Source: Bdellovibrionales bacterium
Lineage (GTDB): Bacteria; Bdellovibrionota; Bdellovibrionia; Bdellovibrionales; UBA1609
Direction: 5' to 3'
Length of the DNA: 64,000 bases
Assembly (NCBI GenBank): GCA_016714165.1
Contig: JADJNU010000002.1
Coordinates: 930,001 to 994,000, forward strand
Shown here one piece after another: positions 1-9,049 of this stretch. Positions within the stretch are counted from its first letter, which is position 1. Each line of letters starts with the position of its first letter. Below the pieces are notes generated by a model, which saw nothing but the letters and a program-made list of their open reading frames with translations, did not search any database and was not told where the DNA came from. Both the position numbers and the translations under genes were made by a program.

Positions 1-731
1 GCCTGATCCCAAATTGTGTTTTGCCCAGAGGGGCTACCGAAGTTAAAAATTATCCCATGACAAATCAATTTTCGAAGGTGGATTTTATATATTTCTCCCG
101 GAGATTTATTTGCAGAAAGCGAGTTCCCCACCGGCTCCCCAAAACTTCAAGCAAACAGAAGTCCAAGCGTGAGTCCAGGGTTTTAAATGGAAGCCGTGTG
201 GAAACCGCGCCGGCTGTTTGCGAGGTTATATATATCAGGAGAGGGCTCCGACGGCGCCCGAGGCCAGACTCCATAAACACCGGACTTGTGGTGCCTCAAG
301 ATATAGGTAGGGTCCTTAATAAGCCGAGGGGGTGATAATTTAATGATAAGAAAGACTGTAGTAATTCTGTTTCTTGAAAGACAGGGCGATGATGCAAACT
401 CGATCTTCCCTGATGTCCGGGGAGTTTCTACCTGCAATTGAAAGACTTTATTTATTCAGTGTATTCGGAAGGATGCGGGCAAAACCGCCTAGTGCTTGAA
501 GACAAGATATTAAACAATTAATAGAACGGTAGGGGATTTACTCCGTTGGGCGTCTCCGAAAAAAAAAAAAGTTATGACGAGTAGAGAAAGATTTAAGGAC
601 CATAGAGGGTCGGGTTTCCCTTCAAGGCAACGGATGAACTAAACCATTTATTTAATGTTCAAAGTGGCAGGGATAAATGTAGAACTGAATTGGTTCAGTG
701 AGATCCGGACATCTGACAATTGTCGGTAAGC
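1..731. other. No recognisable gene
   Basis: I see no convincing coding region here. Open stretches on both strands are short, lack a good ribosome binding site, and give Arg/Ser-rich translations typical of non-coding frames. There is an A-run of twelve near 560-571. No tRNA, rRNA or known ncRNA motif was recognised. The stretch may be the 3' flank or regulatory region of a gene outside the window. Confidence 0.5.
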
Positions 732-747
732 AAAGATATCCGATGTC

Positions 748-1734
748 TTATTTTTCCCACTTAGTGACTCGCTGAAAGATTGTTCCAAACAGGCTGTTGC
801 CATTTTTGTCCTTCATTTCAATCTTTACGGAGTCTCCAACCTTCATAAAGGGAGTTTTAAAAATGCCTTCATGAAGCTTTTCAAGCATCCTTTTCTCAGC
901 CAAACAGCTTGATCCTCGCCCCTCTTCTTCGTTCGAGACCGTCCCGCTCCCAATTATTGTTCCAGCGGTTAGATTTCTTGTTCGAGCAGCATGTGCAATC
1001 AGTTGCCCGAAATGAAAATGCATTTGACCCGCATCGGCTCGTCCGAAAATCTCGCCATTGTATTCAACATGAAGAGGCAAATGAACGCGACCCCCTACCC
1101 AAGCACTTCCCAATTCATCGGGAGTTACAGCAAAAGGCGACAGAGTGGAACTCGGCTTACATTGCAAAAAACCAAGTCCTTGAGTCATTTCGTCGACAGC
1201 CAAACCCCTTAAGGATACGTCGTTTACCAGAACGACCAATAGAATATATTTAAGCGCATCATCTGAACTTACGCCCATTGGCACATCATCTAAAATGACG
1301 GCAACCTCAGCCTCAAAATCTGTGCCGTGTCCGGAATCAATTTGAGGGATATCTTCCCGAGGTGCAAGATAGCAGTCGCTTCCGCCCTGATACATAAGCG
1401 GAACTGTCAGCATATTCTCAGGCAACGGCATATTTCTAGATTGACGAAGCAATTTGACATGATTGATAAAAGCAGAACCGTCTAACCACTGAAATGATCG
1501 TGGCATCGCTGCGTGCATTTGGTTCTCATCAATTTCAAATATTCCATTTACATCGTTCTTGTTTAGCAAATCCTCAAGAACTCTTAGCTTGGGATAGCAT
1601 TCATTCCAATTCTCAACAGCCTCACGGAGAGAGGGAGCGACTGCTTCCGCCTTCACACCGCGTTTGCCATCTCGACTCACGACAATCAATTCGCCATCTC
1701 GAAACTTCGAACTTTTAAGAGATCCCAATTTCAT
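748..1734 (-). CDS. Fumarylacetoacetate hydrolase family protein
   Basis: A 328-residue protein of the FAH superfamily, enzymes that hydrolyse or decarboxylate acylpyruvate-type compounds, for example in aromatic amino acid breakdown. The family metal-site region is visible as HGTDFEAEVAVILDD near residue 137, followed by NDVSLRGLA and QGLGFLQCKPSSTLSPF. The C-terminal half has the usual TIIGSGTVSNEE and GDSVKIEM segments. The length fits two-domain FAH-like enzymes better than the 420-residue eukaryotic type. The ATG at 1734 follows a GAGGTGA ribosome site. No other tyrosine-catabolism gene lies nearby, so the exact substrate is open; 4-fumarylacetoacetate is the most likely guess. Confidence 0.85.
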   Translation of the reverse strand: MKLGSLKSSKFRDGELIVVSRDGKRGVKAEAVAPSLREAVENWNECYPKLRVLEDLLNKNDVNGIFEIDENQMHAAMPRSFQWLDGSAFINHVKLLRQSRNMPLPENMLTVPLMYQGGSDCYLAPREDIPQIDSGHGTDFEAEVAVILDDVPMGVSSDDALKYILLVVLVNDVSLRGLAVDEMTQGLGFLQCKPSSTLSPFAVTPDELGSAWVGGRVHLPLHVEYNGEIFGRADAGQMHFHFGQLIAHAARTRNLTAGTIIGSGTVSNEEEGRGSSCLAEKRMLEKLHEGIFKTPFMKVGDSVKIEMKDKNGNSLFGTIFQRVTKWEK

Positions 1735-1794
1735 TTGTTCACCTCAGTTATATTGCTCATTTTAAAAGAAAGATTAAATCGAGACTTTTCTTAT

Positions 1795-2313
1795 TTATAG
1801 GGCTTTTGTCACAAAATCCTCCAAGTCGGAGAGGCTATCGACTGAATTTATTTCCGCGATTGACCTGACAAATTGAACGAGAGCCCAACGATCAAGCTTA
1901 TCCAAATGTCGATAAGACCCCATCGAAGTCCCGTCAATCCCTTCAGAAATGGTGACGAAAAGTTCTTTCGATGAACCGCCCTTTCTCCATCGAGCGGCGA
2001 CCAAATCACGAGGAGGAGGAACGATACCTGCCCCACCGGGCCCGTCTCCGCGACCTCCCTTTCCATGACACGAAACGCAATACATTGTAAAGACCTCTTT
2101 CCCGCGGCTAACCATTTCCTGCGAATGCTCCCAAGGCCGTCGACCAGAAGGTCGGTTGCCCCCCAAAATTGAATCGTTCTTTGTCTCATTTTTCGAAGAA
2201 CGAGGACGCACAAGGGTGAAATAGCAAGTAACCAAAATGATGAAAAAAAACAGGACTGAAATTGAAGAAACTAAGAAAATCCTAAACTTTGATTGAAAAC
2301 GCTTGTGAGCCAT
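1795..2313 (-). CDS. Membrane-anchored monohaem cytochrome c
   Basis: A 172-residue protein with an N-terminal hydrophobic anchor (about residues 10-35) and a c-type haem site CVSCH in the segment MYCVSCHGKGGRGDG. A distal Met ligand candidate lies in GTSMGSYRHL. This architecture is that of a periplasmic class I cytochrome c tethered to the inner membrane, acting in electron transfer to a terminal oxidase or similar partner. I chose the ATG at 2313; the open frame extends to a TTG at 2370, but the ATG gives a compact anchor. No oxidase gene is adjacent, so the redox partner is unknown. It lies 60 bases downstream of the FAH gene on the same strand in reverse order, with no sign of shared function. 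Confidence 0.8.
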   Translation of the reverse strand: MAHKRFQSKFRIFLVSSISVLFFFIILVTCYFTLVRPRSSKNETKNDSILGGNRPSGRRPWEHSQEMVSRGKEVFTMYCVSCHGKGGRGDGPGGAGIVPPPRDLVAARWRKGGSSKELFVTISEGIDGTSMGSYRHLDKLDRWALVQFVRSIAEINSVDSLSDLEDFVTKAL

Positions 2314-2710
2314 AATTAATAATTCATCGATTCGCTGAATCGCCTCAAAACTGGCTTGCGACCAATACAAATAAAAAAAAGTAGATAATTACCAGTATCT
2401 CAGCTCGAAGTTGTTGAACAGGCATTATAAAGTCTTTCAGCCTTTCCTGTGGACTTTTCATGGCCTGCCAGCCACTCCCCCCCAGGTTTAGAGAAATTAT
2501 TGCGATATTTGTTAAGGTTCGCTATACACCACAGTGCACCCTGCTTAGTCAAAACCATTGAAACACGAATTATCGATACAAATACGCTGAAAATCATTTA
2601 AATGGCACTTCCTCCGACTAATTCGGGTAAACTGACTCATTATGAGATTTGCCCTCCCCATTTTTGATTCTGCGCACTAGACTAAAGTGGAGGCGTTCTC
2701 CTCAGAAATT

Positions 2711-2724
2711 GTGGGGTGCCCCAC
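2711..2724. repeat. Short inverted repeat GTGGGG-TG-CCCCAC
   Basis: A six-base perfect inverted repeat with a two-base centre lies about 36 bases before the ATG of the BamE-like gene, inside the otherwise empty 2314-2759 gap. The position suits an operator or a leader hairpin, but no regulator is implied by sequence. A 65-codon open frame on the minus strand at 2400-2597 in the same gap has no supporting features. Confidence 0.35.
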
Positions 2725-2759
2725 CCGCCTCTGGAAAATGATGAATAGGACTGTCTAAC

Positions 2760-3179
2760 ATGATTGCTCGCCACTGCGTATGGCTCTCAGTGAAGCTACT
2801 CTTTATTGGATTTGTCTTTTCAACGGCAGGATGCTCAACGCCAGCCCATATGGCCTTTGATACGATTCAAGTTGGTCAGTCAAAATCAGATGTTGTAGAG
2901 ATCATGGGTTCACCCCAGAGAACTTTTCGCGTTAAGGATCAGGATCAGTGGGTTTTTGTCTTTTTTCAGGGTGATGAACAAATCGTCAAAGGGGTCTCCT
3001 TCGAGAACGGACGAGTTGTGACAATCGAACAGTTCCGCTCAGAAACTCCTTTGGAAAGGGAACTGAAAAATGTTTCCTCTATGCATGAATATGAAGAGAA
3101 AATAAACTCTTCGCGTCAAAAAACCGAAAACTTGAGATCCATTGATCCTGTCGAGGAAGAAAAGGCCCCCCAAAAATGA
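2760..3179 (+). CDS. BamE/SmpA-like outer-membrane lipoprotein
   Basis: A 139-residue lipoprotein. The N-terminus is a hydrophobic signal ending in the lipobox STAGC (Cys 25), so the mature protein should be acylated. The next part, IQVGQSKSDVVEIMGSPQRT followed by a WVFVFF strand, matches the SmpA/OmlA fold of BamE: a start-of-helix GxSxxDVxxxxGxP motif and then a beta sheet. BamE is an accessory lipoprotein of the outer-membrane beta-barrel assembly complex. The C-terminal 45 residues are charged and low in complexity, beyond the usual domain. It is convergent with lepB. SmpA-type domains also occur in unrelated lipoproteins, so BamE identity is probable, not certain. Confidence 0.65.
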   Translation: MIARHCVWLSVKLLFIGFVFSTAGCSTPAHMAFDTIQVGQSKSDVVEIMGSPQRTFRVKDQDQWVFVFFQGDEQIVKGVSFENGRVVTIEQFRSETPLERELKNVSSMHEYEEKINSSRQKTENLRSIDPVEEEKAPQK

Positions 3180-3233
3180 ATATCAAGAAAGAAACCACTT
3201 CACTTACTAAAAAATGTGCGGGGCGCGAAGGGT

Positions 3234-3962
3234 TTAATTGATGCCAGTCGGTTTCTCTTCTCCGGAATTGTCGTCTGACGGCAGATAGAGATTCCTCCCC
3301 GTCCTTTCAAATTTAAATTTGGGGACGAATCCATCAAATACCATTGAGTACAGAACGCGACTCGCTCGTCCCTTTAGCAGATCTCGTGGAACTGTTCCCC
3401 AAGCCCTGCTGTCGTTGCTGTTGTCTCGATTATCTCCCATGAAAAAGAAATGGTCATCGGGCACTCGAAATTTGATTGCATCGTACTGTTCCCGATAAGG
3501 TAGCCGCTGAACCGTGTGCTCATGTCCGGACATCAGCTCATGATACTTAATACCGAGTCCATTTTTGTGAGCGTTCTTCAATTGTTCGGGAGGGTCCTCT
3601 CCCGGAAGAAAGAATGTCTCTCCATTAACTCGTATGAATCCCTCTTCTATTTCCAAAAAATCCCCGGGGAGTCCAATCAGGCGCTTTACCATCACAGTGT
3701 GATCGCCGGGCTTTTCGAAAACCACGATATCTCCCCTGAGTGGTTCACCCAACTTAAATAAAACCAAGTTTGTGAACGGAACTTTTACCTGATAGGTTAG
3801 TTTATTGACGAAAATTCTATCACCGATGGCAATTGTGGGTTCCATAGATCCGCTTGGAACATGGTACTGATCGGCAATGCTCACCCTAAAGAGAACAACA
3901 AAAACAAGAAATCCGACAAAAACCTTATTGGACTCCCAAAATTGAATTAACTTCTCACGCAT
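3234..3962 (-). CDS. lepB: Signal peptidase I
   Basis: A 242-residue inner-membrane serine protease that removes signal peptides from Sec- and Tat-exported proteins. One transmembrane segment (about residues 12-32) precedes the catalytic region. The nucleophile lies in PSGSMEPTIAIGDRIFVNK, the general-base lysine in MVKRLIGLPGD, and the conserved box GDNRDNSNDSRAWG follows. All family boxes B-E are present. I chose the ATG at 3962, which has an AAGGGTG-like ribosome site; the open frame reaches a TTG at 4007. Downstream of the zinc-ribbon pair and secA on the same strand, it may be part of a secretion-related transcription unit. Confidence 0.95.
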   Translation of the reverse strand: MREKLIQFWESNKVFVGFLVFVVLFRVSIADQYHVPSGSMEPTIAIGDRIFVNKLTYQVKVPFTNLVLFKLGEPLRGDIVVFEKPGDHTVMVKRLIGLPGDFLEIEEGFIRVNGETFFLPGEDPPEQLKNAHKNGLGIKYHELMSGHEHTVQRLPYREQYDAIKFRVPDDHFFFMGDNRDNSNDSRAWGTVPRDLLKGRASRVLYSMVFDGFVPKFKFERTGRNLYLPSDDNSGEEKPTGIN

Positions 3963-4025
3963 TTTGACACACCCTTGAAAATTTGGGGCATAGTACCCCC
4001 TGATCAACTCTGACTCAAGCTCATT

Positions 4026-4583
4026 TCACCAATCGAATTCTCTCGTCCTTTTGTATGCCCTCCTTGCGATGAGAAGAAGATGGCGACCGCTTTCCGCCTG
4101 AATCTGCGGTTCCGGATAACTTCGCGTCTGGCCCCTGAAAAGGCGCATATTTCTTATCAATTTTTCTTTGATGGCAGAGAGAGAAGCATCAATTCCCATT
4201 TCCCTCTCGATCTGATCAATCGTCCGATTTTTCATCGGAGCGTATTGCCGCTTTGATTCATTTCCTTTTTCGGGAAACCGATAGGTCAAATCTTTGAGGG
4301 TTTGATTGTACTGGCTGATCGACGCTTGCAATTCAGCATGCACACGCAATATTTCTTCGACAGTTTGATTTCTGGAAGCAGCATCAGAAGCAGAATTTTT
4401 TCGAAGTATAAGTGCCTCTAGGGCTTTCTGATGAGTCGAGATTTCAAGCTCAAGATTCGACTTCTGCGAATAAAGTTTCGTGTATTCGTTACCGCCGGTC
4501 TTGGAAAATGATACATCCGCTCGCATCAGAACAAGAATGAAAATAAGCATTTGATAGAGCACCGGTATTATATCTCTCCTCAA
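4026..4583 (-). CDS. Secreted coiled-coil protein of unknown function
   Basis: About 185 residues, not recognised. It opens with a hydrophobic signal-like segment (LIFILVLMRADVSFS) followed by a Gln/Glu/Leu-rich region, about residues 35-105, that reads as an alpha-helical coiled coil. The C-terminus is basic and rich in Arg. The start is unclear: the frame begins with TTG at 4583 inside the TGA of the upstream gene, but a GAGGAG lies just inside it, so GTG at 4562 or ATG at 4550 may be used. The overlap indicates translational coupling to the zinc-ribbon gene. Both sit between secA and lepB, which suggests but does not show an envelope role. Confidence 0.6.
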   Translation of the reverse strand: MRRDIIPVLYQMLIFILVLMRADVSFSKTGGNEYTKLYSQKSNLELEISTHQKALEALILRKNSASDAASRNQTVEEILRVHAELQASISQYNQTLKDLTYRFPEKGNESKRQYAPMKNRTIDQIEREMGIDASLSAIKEKLIRNMRLFRGQTRSYPEPQIQAESGRHLLLIARRAYKRTREFDW

Positions 4584-5446
4584 ACCTTGTTAATTGCGGA
4601 CTGTTCCCAACGGACTTCCAAAGGAAGACCCTTGATTCTCTCAATAAAGATAGCGGCTTTCAAAGGCGTTAGACTTTCGATGACCAAACAACCCGAGTTA
4701 ATCGTTCGCATTATTCCCTCGACATCCCACAAAAATTTTCTGTCCGTCAAAGCACCCTTCACTTCTTCACGTATCTCTGGCGAATCAATCCCCTCGACAA
4801 TAACCCGTACTCGAAGAGGTCCCTCTCTGCCCATCGACTCCTCAGAATTGCCATAGGCGGCCAGATCATTCATGTTGGATAAATTACCCACTGACCCATT
4901 CTGGTTCTGGCTGATATTTTGATCTGTGCCGGAGGAATAAACTTCTCCTTGATTTAAACCGAGATCCCCATCCAAAAAATTTTGATCTAATCTCAAATCC
5001 TCACCCTTTTGTGAATCATCAAGTCCCTGATCATCAGCTTGAGCGCGACCACGATCCCGGTTTGGATTTGATTCTGACTCTGGTTCATCCTCATTCGGTT
5101 CTGAATTAAGGCCGACACCAAGACCAAATTCTTGATCATGATAGGGTCCCTTGTCTTCGAGAAGCATTCCTTCATCTGCGCCCTCGTCCAAGGGAAACTC
5201 GACAACAGCCATACTGTCTACAAACTCAATAGATCCATCGCCTCCGCTGATATCTTCTGAGTCGACGGGTTGAATTTGAATTTCTGATGGCCCCAAAGAT
5301 GGAGGACTTTCCCCTTTTCTATCCTCGTCATAGCTTCGAACTGAGCCATCAATTTCAAAAAACAAGGAAGCGCCACATGTCGGACAGCTCATAAGACCAA
5401 AATCTTCTTCGAGAAAGCCATTGCACACAGGACAAAGGACAGCCAT
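4580..5446 (-). CDS. Zinc-ribbon protein with acidic linker
   Basis: A 288-residue protein with a three-part layout. Residues 1-30 form a zinc ribbon: CPVC, then CPTC 18 residues after. Residues about 35-205 are an acidic, Asp/Glu/Asn/Gln-rich linker with no predicted fold. The last 75 residues form a compact domain (LRVRVIVEGIDSPEI onward) with alternating strands and helices. No signal peptide, so it is likely cytoplasmic. The layout resembles proteins that join an MJ0042-like finger to an effector domain, but I do not recognise the family. ATG at 5446 is preferred over the TTG at 5452. It overlaps the next gene and follows secA by about 60 bases. Confidence 0.6.
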   Translation of the reverse strand: MAVLCPVCNGFLEEDFGLMSCPTCGASLFFEIDGSVRSYDEDRKGESPPSLGPSEIQIQPVDSEDISGGDGSIEFVDSMAVVEFPLDEGADEGMLLEDKGPYHDQEFGLGVGLNSEPNEDEPESESNPNRDRGRAQADDQGLDDSQKGEDLRLDQNFLDGDLGLNQGEVYSSGTDQNISQNQNGSVGNLSNMNDLAAYGNSEESMGREGPLRVRVIVEGIDSPEIREEVKGALTDRKFLWDVEGIMRTINSGCLVIESLTPLKAAIFIERIKGLPLEVRWEQSAINKV

Positions 5447-5504
5447 ATTCAATCCTCGCTCGGAGCCAATCCCAGGAAACAGCTCCCCTCATCCTACTTT
5501 GGTT

Positions 5505-8234
5505 TTAAAATTTAAGCTTCTTCTTGTTCTTTTTTTCCGCCTCGCGGCGCTGGGCACGGTTTAATTTCGGGTAATCATTTGAATCGCCCCCACGGGACAG
5601 AAATATCTCCTGTCCCCGAGTCGGGTGACCACCTCGACCTTCGTCAGGACGCGCAAAAGGAAGCCCCGCGCCCGCAGTTGGCGCACCAAACCTTCCAATC
5701 GCCTCCTCTTCTGGTCCCTCATAACTGTATTCTGATTCATTAAAATCACGGGCGCGCTCCTCAGAGAACTCTTCAGCTGCCAATTCAGGTGAAGCCACCT
5801 GAATCTTCAGTAACTTCTCGATTGTCTCCACCATGATCATTGTATTCATCGCTTCAAATGCCGTGAAGGCTTCTTTCTTGTATTCGATGACCGGATCTTT
5901 CTGTGCGTAGGCGCGAAGATTAATCCCCTCTTTCAAGCGATCAATATTTTGCAGATGTTCCTTCCATTTGTGGTCTATCGTCTGCAACAAGATCATTTTC
6001 GCAATCTGCTCAAAATGCTCACCAAGCTTGGCCTTCTGTCTATCGTAGACAGCCTTCACTGCTTCGCTGACAACATTTGTAAGCGTGTCACTCGGAAGAC
6101 TCGCAAGCTGAGCCTTTTCAAATGTGACTCCAAACTGCTGGCGCAAAGCGGTATTTAGCCCATCCAAATCCCATTCGCTGGTTTTTACGCTTTCATTGGC
6201 AAAGGTATCTAGGATTTGAGAACTGACTTCCCCCAAGAAGTCCAAAACCGTTCGCTCGATGTTCTTTCCAGCCAAAAGCATTCGCCGTTGCGTATAAATT
6301 GCATGACGCTGCTTATTCATGACGTCATCATATTCCAGAAGATGTTTACGTATGTCGAAGTTATGTCCTTCAACTTTCCGTTGCGCTCCCTCAATAGCCC
6401 TCGTCACCATGCCAGCAACAATTGGCTCATCCTCTGGAACCTTCAAGGTATTCATTATTTTTTGGATTCGTTCACCATTAAAAATTCTCATCAGGTTATC
6501 TTCGAGCGATAAATAAAACCGAGATTCTCCGGGGTCTCCCTGACGACCAGAACGACCCCGAAGCTGATTGTCTATTCGGCGTGATTCATGTCTTTCTGTG
6601 CCAATAATGTACAGTCCCCCTGCCGCAACCACTTCTGATCTTTCTCTTCCACACAAATCTTTACACTTAGCAAAAGTTTCTTTGTACTGGTCAGACGACT
6701 CTTCCTTTCCTCCCTGTTTTGCCAAAAATTCTGCATTTCCGCCCAAAACAATATCGGTCCCACGACCCGCCATATTCGTCGCAATCGTAATAGCTCCCTT
6801 GCGTCCCGCCTGGGCTACGATTTCGGCCTCACGCTCGTGGTGTTTGGCATTCAAAACATTATGGGTCACACCCATTCGCTTGAGGGCCGAGCTCAACTTC
6901 TCAGATTTTTCAATACTTACTGTCCCCACAAGGCAAGGCTGGCCTTTTGCATTTCTCTCTTTAATATCCTCAGCAATAGCCTTGAACTTTGCCGTTTCGG
7001 TTTTATAAACCACGTCATCTTTGTCTTGACGACAAATTGGCATATTTGTTGGAATCACGAAAACATCAAGGTTATAGATCTTTTTGAATTCGACAGCCTC
7101 AGTTTCCGCAGTTCCCGTCATTCCTCCCATTTTATTGTACATTCGGAAGTAATTCTGAAACGTAATGGTCGCAAGAGTTTGATTTTCGCTCTTCACCCTA
7201 ACGCCCTCTTTTGCCTCTATTGCCTGGTGCAGTCCATCGCTCCACCTTCTTCCTGGCATCAGTCTTCCAGTAAATTCGTCAACAATGACAACCTCTCCAT
7301 CTTTAATCATATAATCAACGTCAAGTTTATAAAGATGATAGGCTTTCAACCCCTGGTAAATGTGGTGCAAAAGCGCGATGTGACGTGGATCATAGAGATT
7401 ATCGATACCGAGCATTTCTTCAGCGCGACTATTTCCCTCTTCCGTCAGAGAGGCTGTTTTCGATTTCTCTTCCATTGTAAAATGAATGTCTAATTTCAGA
7501 TGAGGAATAATCTTATTTATCTCGTAGTATTTATCTGTAGAATCTTCAGAAGGTCCCGAAATAATCAGCGGGGTTCTCGCCTCATCGATAAGAATAGAGT
7601 CACATTCGTCAACAATTGCAAAATTAAGCTCCCTCTGAACATAGTCACGTAGGTCAAACTTCATATTGTCGCGAAGATAATCAAATCCAAATTCGTTGTT
7701 TGTGCCATATGTAATATCCGCACCGTAACTCTGTTGTCTCTCTCGATCATCCAGATCGTGAACAATTGTTCCGGTTGTCATGCCGAGCCACTTATAAAGG
7801 CGACCCATCCACTCTTCATCTCTCTTGGCCAAATAATCATTCACGGTAACAACGTGAACCCCTTTTTTTGTCAGGCTATTAAGGTAAACGGGTAGCGTCG
7901 CTACCAAAGTCTTACCCTCTCCCGTTCTCATCTCCGCAATGGCCCCTTTGTGCAAGGTCATCCCACCTATCAATTGCACATCATAGTGGCGCATCCCCAA
8001 AACTCGGCTGGCGGCCTCACGGCACACGGCAAAGGATTCAGGCAAAACGCTATCCAGAGATTCTCCGTTGGCGATTCTTTCAATAAAAGCAGGCGTCATG
8101 GCCTTAAGGTCATCATTTGACATTGCCTTGAATTTTGGCTCCAAACGATTAATTTCCTGGACGACTGGCTGGAGGAGCTTCATGTCCCGCTCATGTTTTG
8201 TACCAAAAAGTCTCGATAAAGTTTTTACAAACAT
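5505..8234 (-). CDS. secA: Protein translocase ATPase SecA
   Basis: A 909-residue SecA, the motor that drives precursor proteins through SecYEG. Visible motifs: Walker A TGEGKT at residues 104-109, Walker B/DEAD region VDECDSILIDEARTP, the GTDIVLGGNAEF segment of motor domain 2, and QLRGRSGRQGDPGESRFYLS near residue 560-600. The length fits proteobacterial SecA. The C-terminus ends in a Lys-rich tail (QRREAEKKNKKKLKF) and lacks the Cys-containing SEC-C zinc motif that binds SecB in many proteobacteria. The ATG at 8234 aligns with the family start. It is the head of a minus-strand block leading to lepB. Confidence 0.98.
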   Translation of the reverse strand: MFVKTLSRLFGTKHERDMKLLQPVVQEINRLEPKFKAMSNDDLKAMTPAFIERIANGESLDSVLPESFAVCREAASRVLGMRHYDVQLIGGMTLHKGAIAEMRTGEGKTLVATLPVYLNSLTKKGVHVVTVNDYLAKRDEEWMGRLYKWLGMTTGTIVHDLDDRERQQSYGADITYGTNNEFGFDYLRDNMKFDLRDYVQRELNFAIVDECDSILIDEARTPLIISGPSEDSTDKYYEINKIIPHLKLDIHFTMEEKSKTASLTEEGNSRAEEMLGIDNLYDPRHIALLHHIYQGLKAYHLYKLDVDYMIKDGEVVIVDEFTGRLMPGRRWSDGLHQAIEAKEGVRVKSENQTLATITFQNYFRMYNKMGGMTGTAETEAVEFKKIYNLDVFVIPTNMPICRQDKDDVVYKTETAKFKAIAEDIKERNAKGQPCLVGTVSIEKSEKLSSALKRMGVTHNVLNAKHHEREAEIVAQAGRKGAITIATNMAGRGTDIVLGGNAEFLAKQGGKEESSDQYKETFAKCKDLCGRERSEVVAAGGLYIIGTERHESRRIDNQLRGRSGRQGDPGESRFYLSLEDNLMRIFNGERIQKIMNTLKVPEDEPIVAGMVTRAIEGAQRKVEGHNFDIRKHLLEYDDVMNKQRHAIYTQRRMLLAGKNIERTVLDFLGEVSSQILDTFANESVKTSEWDLDGLNTALRQQFGVTFEKAQLASLPSDTLTNVVSEAVKAVYDRQKAKLGEHFEQIAKMILLQTIDHKWKEHLQNIDRLKEGINLRAYAQKDPVIEYKKEAFTAFEAMNTMIMVETIEKLLKIQVASPELAAEEFSEERARDFNESEYSYEGPEEEAIGRFGAPTAGAGLPFARPDEGRGGHPTRGQEIFLSRGGDSNDYPKLNRAQRREAEKKNKKKLKF

Positions 8235-8390
8235 CTCTTATTCCTAAAGTTTGATAATAAACAGGGCCCCATTATGTTATCTAGGTTGAGGATTGGCAAC
8301 ATCAGGAGCACAAAGATTTCTCCAACTGGCACCAGGGTGCCTTGCGCGTCAATCGATCTCCTCAGCTTTCGGGCCTAGAAAAACCGAGAA

Positions 8391-8864
8391 TCACTTGAAA
8401 TCGAATTGTCTCGTCCCCTCATAAAGAACGACGGCTACCGAAGTTGCCAAATTCAGGCTCCTGATCGAGCCACGCATTGGAATACGAAAAGTTCGCGAGG
8501 AGAAAGATGTAATAATTTCCTCCTTCAACCCTCTCGTTTCGCAACCGAAAACCAACCAATCTCCGACCTGAAATTCAATCTCGTAGATCGGTCTCTCCGC
8601 TTTCGTCGACATAAAGAATACTCTCGATTTATCCGGAACTGTCTCCCACCAATCGGACCAATTGGAATACTCCGCCCATTCAAGGTGGGGCCAGTAATCC
8701 AGGCCCGCTCGTTTAAGCTGCCGATCTGAGATCTCGAATCCGAGGGGACCGACCAAATGAAGAGAGGAATGATAACCAACGCAAGTTCTGCCAATATTGC
8801 CGGTGTTCTGAGGGATTTCAGGCTGAATCAATACGACATTAAACAGATTCACAGGGTATTTCAT
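8391..8864 (-). CDS. trmL: tRNA (cytidine/uridine-34 2'-O)-methyltransferase
   Basis: A 157-residue SpoU-class (SPOUT knot) methyltransferase, the same length as E. coli TrmL, which methylates the ribose of the wobble base in tRNA-Leu. Family motifs are visible: QPEIPQNTGNIGRTC near the N-terminus, a middle VFGCETRGL segment and the knot motif PMRGSIRSLNLATSVAVV with the conserved Asn/Leu. The short stand-alone form, without an RNA-binding extension, separates it from TrmH and RlmB. I chose the ATG at 8864; the frame extends to 8909 without a better start. It is divergent from glnB. Confidence 0.88.
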   Translation of the reverse strand: MKYPVNLFNVVLIQPEIPQNTGNIGRTCVGYHSSLHLVGPLGFEISDRQLKRAGLDYWPHLEWAEYSNWSDWWETVPDKSRVFFMSTKAERPIYEIEFQVGDWLVFGCETRGLKEEIITSFSSRTFRIPMRGSIRSLNLATSVAVVLYEGTRQFDFK

Positions 8865-8996
8865 GCCACTCCTGATCACAGCGAAAATTAGCCGCGAAAG
8901 TTTTACCAAATTGACTCACTCGATTTCCCTCACCAACTCCCCCCTTCGCCTGGCGTGTGGGCACTGGAATACCACTGATCACATGTAATTTACAGT

Positions 8997-9024
8997 TTGA
9001 CTGAAGAATTTGTTTTGGTATGTT
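8997..9024 (+). promoter_or_regulatory. Possible sigma-70 promoter of glnB
   Basis: TTGACT at 8997-9002 and TATGTT at 9019-9024 are spaced by 16 bases and lie 26-50 bases before the glnB ATG. I saw no clear sigma-54 TGGCAC-N5-TTGC element in the divergent gap, so glnB may not be under classical NtrC control here. Prediction by eye only. Confidence 0.4.
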
Positions 9025-9049
9025 CTCGCAAACCCGCCCAGAGAGAATA

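Noticed and set aside
2400..2597. 65-codon minus-strand open frame starting MIFSVFVSI
   Set aside because: No ribosome binding site, no recognised features and composition unlike neighbours; kept as part of the gap description only.
6837..7493. 218-codon frame on the plus strand opposite secA
   Set aside because: A shadow of the secA coding sequence; no start context.
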